From Streptosporangiaceae bacterium (lineage in GTDB: Bacteria; Actinomycetota; Actinomycetes; Streptosporangiales; Streptosporangiaceae): a stretch of 6,109 nucleotides of DNA. The DNA lies in contig JASIGD010000134.1 of assembly GCA_030045295.1 (NCBI GenBank), forward strand, positions 1-6,109. Reading direction: 5' to 3'. Positions within the stretch are counted from its first letter, which is position 1, and each line of letters starts with the position of its first letter. Under the pieces are notes generated by a model that was given only the letters and a program-made list of their open reading frames with translations, was not told the DNA's origin and did no database searches. The position numbers and the translations under genes were made by a program. Below are positions 1 through 4,889 of this stretch, piece after piece.

Positions 1-188
1 GACGTCGCGTTCCCCGGCGCCGCCGACGTCCCCGACACCGGCGCGCTCGTCGTAGTGCTGGTCGGCGAACTACTGCTGCTGCTGCAGCCAGCCGCGCTCA
101 GCGACCCGACCACCACCGCCAGCACCGCCAGCAGCCACGGCCGGGCCCACCGGCTTCTCGAACCCCTAAACGATCTTCCACGAGCCAT
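1..188 (-). CDS. N-terminal part of a secreted lipoprotein, cut by the left edge
   Basis: This is the start of a gene reading leftwards out of the window; 62 complete codons are present. It starts at an ATG (188-186) preceded by a good Shine-Dalgarno GAGGGAG (200-194), five bases upstream. The translation has an Arg-rich n-region (residues 1-17, MARGRSFRGSRSRWARP), a hydrophobic core (about 18-30, WLLAVLAVVVGSL) and a lipobox LSAAGC with the lipidated cysteine at residue 35. Six serines follow, then a Ser/Thr/Pro/Ala/Gly-rich stretch (36-62), the flexible tether usual after the lipid anchor of actinobacterial exported lipoproteins. By family knowledge it should be cleaved by signal peptidase II and anchored on the outer face of the membrane. 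The functional domain lies outside the window. It could be a substrate-binding protein (phosphate-binding PstS proteins have a similar tether) or another lipoprotein; nothing seen decides this. The signal peptide call is firm, the function unknown. Confidence 0.85.
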   Translation of the reverse strand, partial: MARGRSFRGSRSRWARPWLLAVLAVVVGSLSAAGCSSSSSSPTSTTTSAPVSGTSAAPGNAT

Positions 189-193
189 TTATG

Positions 194-200
194 CTCCCTC
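194..200 (-). promoter_or_regulatory. Ribosome binding site of the left-edge lipoprotein
   Basis: GAGGGAG on the minus strand, five bases before the ATG at 188-186. It decides the start codon of the lipoprotein and supports the gene being real although only its beginning is visible. Confidence 0.7.
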
Positions 201-569
201 TTTGGAGATGTGATGGACGCTGGGTCAGCGACCTTTGGTTGATGAACTCCTGCTACCTGGTGTCCGGTCAACCCGTGATTCGAGCCGGCCTGGCGAGCAC
301 CGGAGCCGCGGTCTTATCCGCCGCCGGCGGCGGCCTGGGCCGCCACCTCGGGGGCGCAGGGCTGGTCTGGGGCGCCGTAGCAGCCGTCAAGTCGTCCCGG
401 AGCAGGTGAGCGGACTCGCGGCCGGGTGTGCAGGCGACTGTCTCCACTGCGCCCCTTTCGGTGGGCGGCTGGGGCACCTGGGAGGGCTCGGGTTGCGGCT
501 CTCCCTGTCGTCAGGCGGGGATGACTCATGCGGGCTCCCTTGAGCCTGAGCCGGAGCACCCAGTCTCCG

Positions 570-585
570 GAGAAAACGTTATCTC
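570..585. promoter_or_regulatory. LacI-family-like operator palindrome
   Basis: GAGAAAACGTTATCTC is a 16-bp palindrome with one mismatched pair: arms GAGA/TCTC around the central AACGTT. An even palindrome with a central CpG and an AACGTT core is the usual form of LacI/GalR-family operators (for example PurR). A second perfect 8-bp palindrome with the same core, GAACGTTC, is centred 23 bp to the right (597-604), about two helical turns away. The target gene is unclear: the nearest downstream start is the minus-strand lipoprotein, about 380 bp away. Confidence 0.35.
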
Positions 586-610
586 ACAGCCTGATAGAAC
601 GTTCCCTGAT

Positions 611-676
611 GGTCAAGACCAGTTTCCATCTCGTTTCCAAACTGTGACGCCGCTGTCTCGGCCAGGTGAAGAATGA
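611..676 (+). repeat. Direct repeats with 11-bp period (PHO-box-like)
   Basis: GTTTCCA occurs at 622-628 and again at 633-639, exactly 11 bp apart. In the same register, units begin with GGTCA at 611 and with GT at 644, 655 and 666. Tandem 11-bp direct repeats starting G(G/T)T are the layout of PhoP boxes in streptomycetes. The match of single units to the published GTTCACC core is only about four of seven positions, so this is a candidate binding site for an OmpR/PhoP-type response regulator, not an identification. Confidence 0.25.
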
Positions 677-682
677 CCTGGC
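661..682. repeat. 7-bp perfect inverted repeat
   Basis: GCCAGGT (661-667) and ACCTGGC (676-682) are perfect inverted arms around an 8-base loop. It could be an operator or a hairpin in the RNA. No T-run follows directly on either strand, so it is not a typical intrinsic terminator. Confidence 0.4.
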
Positions 683-718
683 AGTGACGATGATCCCGAT
701 TTTTCGAGCGTAAGCCTA

Positions 719-745
719 ATCCTTGCGGGCGCCACTGCAAAGGAT
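719..745 (-). terminator. Possible hairpin terminator of the exporter operon
   Basis: Read on the minus strand, about 150 bases after the permease stop codon, ATCCTTTGC (745-737) can pair with GCAAGGAT (726-719) with one bulged base and a GC-rich 10-base loop. There is no U-run behind it. Many terminators in high-GC actinobacteria lack one, but this makes the call weak. The 10-bp palindrome CGGCGCGCCG (746-755) directly precedes it in the direction of transcription and could add a second small hairpin. Confidence 0.2.
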
Positions 746-894
746 CGGCGCGCCGTGTCGCAGAGTATGCAGAAAACGAGTTGAGCCAACGTTGTCTTAT
801 GCCGTAACGGCTCCGGACGGCCATGTCGGAAGGCGCGGTCGGCCTACTGGCGTGCCTGCTCAGGCGATGGGCAGATTTCGATGTCTGGCGCCTC

Positions 895-3261
895 CTAGGG
901 ATTCCGCAGCGATGAGGCGTGCGCCCGCGGTCGCGACGGGCGGGTCGGGCTGTGCAGCTGCGCGGAGTCTGCCATCCAGGTGGTGTGGCGAGCTAGGAAA
1001 AGCGACGCGGCCGCGGCGATGGCCAGCGCCACCGCCAGGATCTCGGCGATGGTCAGGGCCGATAGGCCGGCCGCGATGCCTGAGCCGATGCCGCTCGTCT
1101 GGCCCTGCATGTTGATCAGCCGCGGCGCGATGACCAGGCCCGCCAGTATCCCGCTGGTCACCCCTATCGCGGTCAGGATCGTCGCGTTGACCACCAGGGT
1201 CGCCATCACCTGGCGCGGCGTGAGTCCCATGGCCTTGAGCACGCCAACCTCGTGCCGGTGATCCCGCAGCCCGACCGCGGTCGCGGTGAGCAGGTTCGCC
1301 AGCGCGATGACGGCCAGCACGATGACTGAAACGGCGATCACCACCTGCATGACCCCGAGCCCGCTGGCCGGATTGGCCGCTAGCTGGACGTCGAGCTGGT
1401 CATGCGAGGCCCGCAGCAGCTGGGTCCGCGCCGCGGCGGCGGACACCCCCGGCTTCAGCACCAGGCTGTACATCAGCTGCGGGGGCGCGCTGCCCGCGTC
1501 CCTCAGCGCGTCGAGCCCGAAATCGAGGACGTCCCCGTTGTTGTCCGGCTCGAGGGTCCGGCCCACGATGTGCAAGATCACCGGTACGCCGTCGATCGTC
1601 GGCGAGATCCACGCGCCGACACCGATGTGCATCAGGTCAAGGAAGCCCTGGCCCGCAACCGCCTCGTTCGCCGCGTGGAACATCCGCCCCTGGACTACCT
1701 GGAACGGATAGGGCCGCCAGGAATATCCCATGGCCCGGGCGACGAAGGTGCCGTTGGCGCCCGGCAGCAGCGTGTCGAACTCGGCGCTCGGATAGTACGC
1801 GAGAACTTGGTCGTCATGACCGATCAGAGCCAGGGCCTGCCTGCTGGGCAGGCCTCCCTGGCTCACCGTGACCGCCGCCGCCAGGCCGATCCTCGCGGGG
1901 TCCCTGGTGAACCCGTCAATGGTCGACCAGCAGGTCAGCGCGATGGTGATCATCACCATGGGGATGGCCAAGCCGAATACGGTCAGCAGCGCGGGCAGCC
2001 GCCGGGTCAGGCAGTCCCGGGCGCCGAGCACGAGCGCGGCCGGCAGGTGGACCAGCAGACCCAGCCGGGCGATCAGGGACAGATGGCCTCGCGGCGGGCT
2101 CGGCTGGACCGCCGCGATCGGCGACACTGTGCCCGCCCACCAGGCGGGGATGACCGTGGCGAGCGCGACGGTGAGTACCGTGCCGACCCCGATGAGTGCC
2201 AGCCACGAACCGGAAAGCGGCGCCAGGCCCACCGGGCTGCCGTCGGGTGGCCGCAGGAACTCCGATGAGGTCACGATCCGGGCCGCGACCAGCCCGAGCG
2301 CGGCTCCGGCGGCCCCCAGCGCCGTCTGCTCGGCGAGCAGCATCCGTACCACCTGGCCGGGGGTGAATCCCAGGGCCTTCAGCATCGCGATGTCCTGCCG
2401 CTGCATCAGCACCCGGCCCGCCGTGACGTTGGCGATGGCGCACGGGGCGGCCAGCAGCGCGATGATCCCGAACAAGGCGAGCAGCAACCCCAGCAGCCGG
2501 TCGTTGCTGGCCATCGAGTTCTGTACCTGCTGCCAGGTGGAGTAGCGCTCGACCGCCGAGTTCTCGGTCGGGCCGTTATAGAGATTCCAGATGGTCTGCA
2601 CGACCTGGCTGGTGGCCACCGCAGAGCTGTCGTCCAGGCGGAGGCCGACGACCTCCTGGGTCTCGCTCGGGTTCGGTTCGACCTGCCTCAGCAGCCCGGG
2701 CTGCACCCAGATCAGGCCGGGTGTCCATTGCGGGTAGAAGCCCTGGTCGGCAGTGTCGGCGATGCCGATGACCTGCATCCAGACCGTGGTGCCGTCGATG
2801 CCGTCGACGAGGATGCGGGCGCCGACCCCGACGTGGACCGCCTGGGCGAAAGACGCCTCCAGGACGGCGCCGTCGCGCTGCGAGGCCCGCAGCCAGGTTC
2901 CCGCGACCACGAGCGGCGCGGACATGGCGGGCAGGACGGGCGTCAGGGCGCGAAGTTGGACGGGCGACTTCACCGGGCCCTGCTCCAGGGTGGCCGACGC
3001 GGCCTGATAGGGCCGGCCGACCGCCTGGACTCCCGGCAGCGAGCTGAGCTCGCTGGTATTGGTCCCGTTCTGGAAGTAGATCAGCACGTCCGCCCCGCGG
3101 GTCCGGGCGAACAGTTGCTGCCATGGGTTGAGGGCACCCTGGAGGAGCATCGTGGCGATGAGGAGCGCGGCCACCACCCCGGCGATGACGCCGACGGTGA
3201 GCAAGGCCTGGCCGCGGCGAGCACGCAAATCTGCGCGCGCCCACCGCAGCGTGCCCCGCAT
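895..3261 (-). CDS. ABC transporter permease with two FtsX domains (MacB/LolC-like)
   Basis: Membrane subunit of a MacB/LolCDE-type ABC transporter, 788 residues. Members of this family do not carry substrate through a channel in the usual way; they couple ATP hydrolysis to movement of extracytoplasmic domains (drug or peptide extrusion, lipoprotein handling, cell-wall hydrolase control). Visible layout: TM1 at about 19-43, an extracytoplasmic domain at 44-255, then TM segments at about 256-280, 306-328 and 352-376 (first FtsX domain); TM5 at 422-446, a second extracytoplasmic domain at 447-635, and TMs at about 636-662, 688-712 and 732-757 (second FtsX domain). Both halves carry the same cytoplasmic coupling motif after their second TM: DIAMLKALGFTPGQV (290-304) and EVGVLKAMGLTPRQV (671-685), which by family analogy contacts the ATPase. 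The Ser/Pro/Arg-rich tail (763-788) is probably disordered. It starts at ATG 3261 with GAGAGG (3274-3269) upstream, three bases after the ATPase stop. Substrate unknown. Confidence 0.93.
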   Translation of the reverse strand: MRGTLRWARADLRARRGQALLTVGVIAGVVAALLIATMLLQGALNPWQQLFARTRGADVLIYFQNGTNTSELSSLPGVQAVGRPYQAASATLEQGPVKSPVQLRALTPVLPAMSAPLVVAGTWLRASQRDGAVLEASFAQAVHVGVGARILVDGIDGTTVWMQVIGIADTADQGFYPQWTPGLIWVQPGLLRQVEPNPSETQEVVGLRLDDSSAVATSQVVQTIWNLYNGPTENSAVERYSTWQQVQNSMASNDRLLGLLLALFGIIALLAAPCAIANVTAGRVLMQRQDIAMLKALGFTPGQVVRMLLAEQTALGAAGAALGLVAARIVTSSEFLRPPDGSPVGLAPLSGSWLALIGVGTVLTVALATVIPAWWAGTVSPIAAVQPSPPRGHLSLIARLGLLVHLPAALVLGARDCLTRRLPALLTVFGLAIPMVMITIALTCWSTIDGFTRDPARIGLAAAVTVSQGGLPSRQALALIGHDDQVLAYYPSAEFDTLLPGANGTFVARAMGYSWRPYPFQVVQGRMFHAANEAVAGQGFLDLMHIGVGAWISPTIDGVPVILHIVGRTLEPDNNGDVLDFGLDALRDAGSAPPQLMYSLVLKPGVSAAAARTQLLRASHDQLDVQLAANPASGLGVMQVVIAVSVIVLAVIALANLLTATAVGLRDHRHEVGVLKAMGLTPRQVMATLVVNATILTAIGVTSGILAGLVIAPRLINMQGQTSGIGSGIAAGLSALTIAEILAVALAIAAAASLFLARHTTWMADSAQLHSPTRPSRPRAHASSLRNP

Positions 3262-3264
3262 CCG

Positions 3265-4149
3265 TCAGCCTCTCAGCTCCAGGACGTCACGGACGCCGTT
3301 CACGCCGCGCGGGCCGGGAACGATGGCGGCGTCATCGGCCACCATCCCGTCGAACAGATTGATCACCCGGTCGGCCAGGCTCGCCACGCGAGCATCGTGC
3401 GTGACCATCAGGATCGCCTGACCGCGGTCGTGCGCGCGGCGCAGCAGCCTGAGCACATCGCGGGTATTGGAGCTGTCCAGGTTGCCGGTCGGCTCGTCCG
3501 CCAGCAGCAGGCTCGGCTCGTTGGCGAGCGCGCGCGCCAGCGCGACGCGCTGCTGTTCCCCGCCGGACAGCCGGGCCGGCGCCGCGCCTGCCTTGTCTGC
3601 CAGCCCGAGCTCGGCTAGCAGCTCTTCCCTGCGCTTTCTCGCCTGTCGGGCGGTCGCGCCCGCGAGCAGCGCGGGCAACTCCACGTTATCGGCGACGGTC
3701 ATGTTGGACAGCAGGTTGAAAAACTGGAAGACGAACCCGACGTGCCTGCGGCGCAGGATCGCCCAGCCGGCTGTGGACAGGCCGTCGACGCGCTGCCCGC
3801 GTAGCCAGATTTCACCGCTCGTGGCTGGCTCCAGCCCGCCGAGGACGTGCAGCAAGGTGGACTTGCCCGAGCCGGACGGGCCCATGATCGCGACGAACTC
3901 GCCGATGGCGACCTCGATGTCAACCCCGCGCACGGCCTCGACCGATACTCCGTCGGCACGGTAAACCTTGACGAGCCCGGAGGTCCTGAGCAGTGCCGCC
4001 TCGGGGGGACGAGCTCTGTCACCTCTCCTGACTCCCCCCGGCCGGGGGATCCGTTTCCCCGTACCTCCCTCGCCGTCCCCTCGGAACCCCCGTGCCGGGG
4101 GACTATCTTTGGGCGGCCACGGCAAGCCTTTCGGCGCTGAACGGCTCAC
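3265..4149 (-). CDS. ABC transporter ATP-binding protein (LolD/MacB type)
   Basis: Cytoplasmic ATPase that powers the FtsX-type permease encoded next. With the GTG at 4149 as start it is 294 residues and carries every catalytic motif: Walker A GPSGSGKST (90-98), Q-loop FVFQFFNL (Gln142), signature LSGGEQQRVALARAL (194-208), Walker B LLLADEP (214-220) followed by the TGNLDS typical of the LolD/MacB/FtsE branch, and the H-loop VTHD (His251). I chose GTG 4149 because AGGAGG (4162-4157) lies seven bases upstream and the start overlaps the padR stop as GTGA, indicating translational coupling. The oddity is the first roughly 53 residues: Pro/Gly/Arg-rich, unlike the family, which normally begins just before LLRTSGLVKVYR. 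No ATG, GTG or TTG occurs in frame between codon 9 (TTG 4125) and that point; only a CTG at 3993 preceded by GAGG would give a family-length start. Function is certain, the N-terminus is not. Confidence 0.92.
   Translation of the reverse strand: MSRSAPKGLPWPPKDSPPARGFRGDGEGGTGKRIPRPGGVRRGDRARPPEAALLRTSGLVKVYRADGVSVEAVRGVDIEVAIGEFVAIMGPSGSGKSTLLHVLGGLEPATSGEIWLRGQRVDGLSTAGWAILRRRHVGFVFQFFNLLSNMTVADNVELPALLAGATARQARKRREELLAELGLADKAGAAPARLSGGEQQRVALARALANEPSLLLADEPTGNLDSSNTRDVLRLLRRAHDRGQAILMVTHDARVASLADRVINLFDGMVADDAAIVPGPRGVNGVRDVLELRG
4035..4101 (-). repeat. Two G/C-block hairpins within the ATPase N-terminal extension
   Basis: A perfect 14-bp palindrome, CCCCCGGCCGGGGG, sits at 4035-4048. 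A second hairpin lies at 4087-4101: CCCCC, a five-base loop GTGCC, then GGGGG. CCGGGGGA is repeated directly at 4042-4049 and 4095-4102. In the operon RNA these fold 45 to 115 bases after the padR stop codon, which is where an attenuator or an RNA-stability element between the first and second cistron would be expected. If the long ATPase form is translated, they also encode its unusual Pro/Gly-rich segment. Confidence 0.5.
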
Positions 4150-4652
4150 ACAAGTTCCTCCTGGCATCGTTCCAGCCAGTCGAGATCGGCCTGCAGGTGC
4201 AAGATGGCGCCCTCGATGAGCAGCCGGGCTGCGGTGTCCGCTGAGTCCGCGTCGGCCTGCAGTTCGGTGAGCCGACGCATGAGGCTGAGATAATGCCTGC
4301 GCTGGGAGTTCATGAGCGCCATCCGGTCCGCCAGGCCCGCCATGGGGGCGAGCACCAGCTTGATGAAGAACTCGTCACGGATGCGAGGCCCGTCGATCGG
4401 CTCGTCGACCCAGGCTCTGAGGGCTTCGCGGCCTGCGGGCGTCAGCTCGTAGACGCGCTTGTTGGGACGGGTGGTCTGCGCCACGTCCTGGCTGCAGACG
4501 AGCCCATCCTGCTCGAGGCGCTTCAGCGTGACGTAGACCTGCCCGATGTTGGGCGACGGGTACGCCTGGCCGAAGATCTGTTCCAGCGCAAGCTTCAGCT
4601 CGTAGCCGTGAGCTGGCTCTTTAGCGAGAAGCGCCAGCAAGGGCTGCCGCAC
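4146..4652 (-). CDS. PadR-family transcriptional regulator
   Basis: Ligand-responsive DNA-binding repressor of the PadR family, 168 residues, first gene of the exporter operon. Residues 1-75 form the winged helix-turn-helix: MRQPLLALLAKEPAHGYEL at the N-terminus, the helix region with SPNIGQVYVTLKRLEQDGLV (33-52) in which the Y-x-x-L-x-x-L-E-x-x-G-L recognition pattern is diagnostic, and a wing ending in KRVYELTPAGREAL (65-78). Residues about 90-168 match the C-terminal helical dimerization domain (Vir_act_alpha_C) of long PadR proteins. The start is GTG 4652 with a near-perfect GGAGGTGA (4666-4659) six bases upstream. It overlaps the ATPase gene by four bases. By family knowledge, PadR proteins beside ABC exporters usually repress their own operon and are released by the exported compound (LmrR is the studied example). 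Candidate operators lie at 4701-4720 and 4805-4824. The inducer cannot be told from sequence. Confidence 0.95.
   Translation of the reverse strand: MRQPLLALLAKEPAHGYELKLALEQIFGQAYPSPNIGQVYVTLKRLEQDGLVCSQDVAQTTRPNKRVYELTPAGREALRAWVDEPIDGPRIRDEFFIKLVLAPMAGLADRMALMNSQRRHYLSLMRRLTELQADADSADTAARLLIEGAILHLQADLDWLERCQEELV
4157..4162 (-). promoter_or_regulatory. Ribosome binding site of the ABC ATPase gene
   Basis: AGGAGG on the minus strand, inside the last codons of the padR gene and seven bases before GTG 4149. Together with the GTGA overlap (4149-4146) it is the main support for the long form of the ATPase. Confidence 0.7.
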
Positions 4653-4658
4653 GACCCG

Positions 4659-4666
4659 TCACCTCC
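4659..4666 (-). promoter_or_regulatory. Ribosome binding site of the padR-family gene
   Basis: GGAGGTGA on the minus strand, complementary to the 16S rRNA tail over all eight bases and six bases before GTG 4652. It fixes the start of the regulator. Confidence 0.85.
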
Positions 4667-4700
4667 ATGGGCCTGGTAGACCCGCGCTCAGATTACCGCT

Positions 4701-4710
4701 GTGCATAACA
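4701..4710. repeat. GTGCATAACA motif, copy near the padR gene
   Basis: A 10-bp sequence identical to 4837-4846, placed about 50 bases upstream of the padR start. It is followed by TATG so that CATA-N5-TATG (4704-4716) forms a small dyad. On the minus strand CATAGT (4716-4711) could be a weak -10 of the padR promoter, but no good -35 lies at proper spacing. It is a candidate operator for autoregulation. Confidence 0.4.
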
Positions 4711-4725
4711 ACTATGTAAGCCCTA

Positions 4726-4799
4726 ATGCCCGATGAACTTATCCGGCGCGTATCCCGGTCGGCGGACGCGGCGAAACGCACGCCACGAAACATGCCCGA
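4726..4799. repeat. Direct repeat ATGCCCGA, two copies
   Basis: ATGCCCGA occurs at 4726-4733 and 4792-4799, 66 bp apart, each followed four or five bases later by TTAT. Each copy lies beside a copy of GTGCATAACA in the same order (25 and 45 bp before it), so the intergenic region has a partly duplicated arrangement facing the two divergent genes. Confidence 0.35.
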
Positions 4800-4804
4800 C
4801 TCGT

Positions 4805-4824
4805 TATGTGATCCTGTTGACATA
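4805..4824. promoter_or_regulatory. PadR-like operator dyad over the -35 of the rightward promoter
   Basis: TATGT, ten bases, ACATA: a perfect 5-bp inverted repeat overlapping the TTGACA box at 4817-4822. The described operator of several PadR proteins is ATGT-N8-ACAT; here the spacer is ten, so the match is partial. A repressor bound here would block RNA polymerase at the sugar-binding-protein promoter. Confidence 0.35.
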
Positions 4825-4845
4825 TACCTAACAGCGGTGCATAAC
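4817..4845 (+). promoter_or_regulatory. Sigma-70-like promoter of the substrate-binding protein gene
   Basis: A perfect -35 box TTGACA (4817-4822), a 17-bp spacer and a -10 box CATAAC (4840-4845; four of six consensus positions). The start of transcription would fall near 4852, leaving a leader of about 38 bases before ATG 4890. Few sites in this window match the housekeeping consensus as well, and it is correctly placed for the rightward gene. Confidence 0.65.
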
Positions 4846-4865
4846 ATGCATCTACTAATGCACCG
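4835..4865. promoter_or_regulatory. Perfect 8-bp inverted repeat at the -10/start region (operator)
   Basis: CGGTGCAT (4835-4842) and ATGCACCG (4858-4865) are perfect inverted arms with a 15-base spacer containing the small palindrome ATGCAT (4846-4851). The left arm overlaps the -10 box and the right arm lies just past the expected transcription start, the usual place of a repressor site. The left arm also overlaps the second copy of GTGCATAACA (4837-4846). The bound regulator is unknown; PadR or a sugar-responsive repressor encoded elsewhere are both possible. Confidence 0.5.
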
Positions 4866-4879
4866 GACATTGGTGGGGT

Positions 4880-4884
4880 GGTGG
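4880..4884 (+). promoter_or_regulatory. Likely ribosome binding site of the substrate-binding protein gene
   Basis: GGTGG five bases before ATG 4890. The neighbouring GGTGGGG (4872-4878) could instead serve the in-frame GTG at 4881, which would add three residues (M-A-R). Both starts give the same mature lipoprotein. Confidence 0.45.
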
Positions 4885-4889
4885 CCCGC

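Larger units (their letters stand above)
189..894. other. Long intergenic region without a convincing gene
   Basis: About 700 bases lie between the start of the left lipoprotein and the end of the permease gene. Open frames on both strands are short, overlap one another, lack good ribosome binding sites and give Arg/Pro/Gly-rich or unstructured translations, so I call none. The part around 570-720 is visibly richer in A and T than the rest of the window, as expected of regulatory DNA. The region contains a LacI-like palindrome (570-585), a second AACGTT palindrome (597-604), 11-bp-periodic direct repeats (611-676), an inverted repeat (661-682) and a bulged hairpin (719-745). Because the genes on both sides are on the minus strand, it should carry the 3' end of the exporter operon and the promoter of the left lipoprotein. 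A TTGACC (271-266, minus) could be a -35 for the latter, but no good -10 follows at normal spacing. Confidence 0.6.

Noticed and set aside
71..136. CTG/CAG-like triplet repeats near the left edge
   Set aside because: They are the Ser codon run and the Ala/Val/Leu signal-peptide codons of the minus-strand lipoprotein, not an independent repeat.
243..271. Minus-strand TTGACC (271-266) as -35 of the lipoprotein promoter
   Set aside because: At 16-19 bases downstream there is no acceptable -10 box (AGTTCA and neighbours), so a promoter call is not supported.
191..409. 72-codon open frame on the plus strand with a G/C-rich third position in its second half and an Ala/Gly-rich translation
   Set aside because: No Shine-Dalgarno before the ATG, which overlaps the ribosome binding site of the minus-strand lipoprotein; I recognise no family, and composition alone explains the bias.
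235..543. 102-codon plus-strand frame
   Set aside because: Arg/Pro/Gly-rich translation with no hydrophobic core or motif, no ribosome binding site, and overlap with competing frames: typical chance frame in high-GC DNA.
579..824. 81-codon minus-strand frame downstream of the permease
   Set aside because: No ribosome binding site, no recognisable motif, and it runs through the palindromes and repeats of the intergenic region.
1402..2268. Long plus-strand frame (288 codons) opposite the permease gene
   Set aside because: Translation is Arg/Gln/Asp/Gly-rich and low in hydrophobics, the usual antisense image of a GC-biased membrane-protein gene. The minus strand encodes a coherent FtsX-type permease.
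2728..3618. 296-codon plus-strand frame spanning the permease/ATPase junction
   Set aside because: It crosses the boundary of two well-supported minus-strand genes and has no motif of its own.
3699..4022. Frame starting at GTG 4022 with a purine-rich stretch upstream
   Set aside because: It is out of frame with the ATPase motifs and its Ser/Pro/Arg-rich product has no family match. The upstream AGGAG is only two bases from the GTG. It is kept only as a clue for a possible frame error.
4150..4167. ATG at 4167 as start of the ATPase
   Set aside because: The AGGAGG site at 4162-4157 lies downstream of this ATG and correctly upstream of GTG 4149, and the 4-base GTGA overlap is a far more usual junction.
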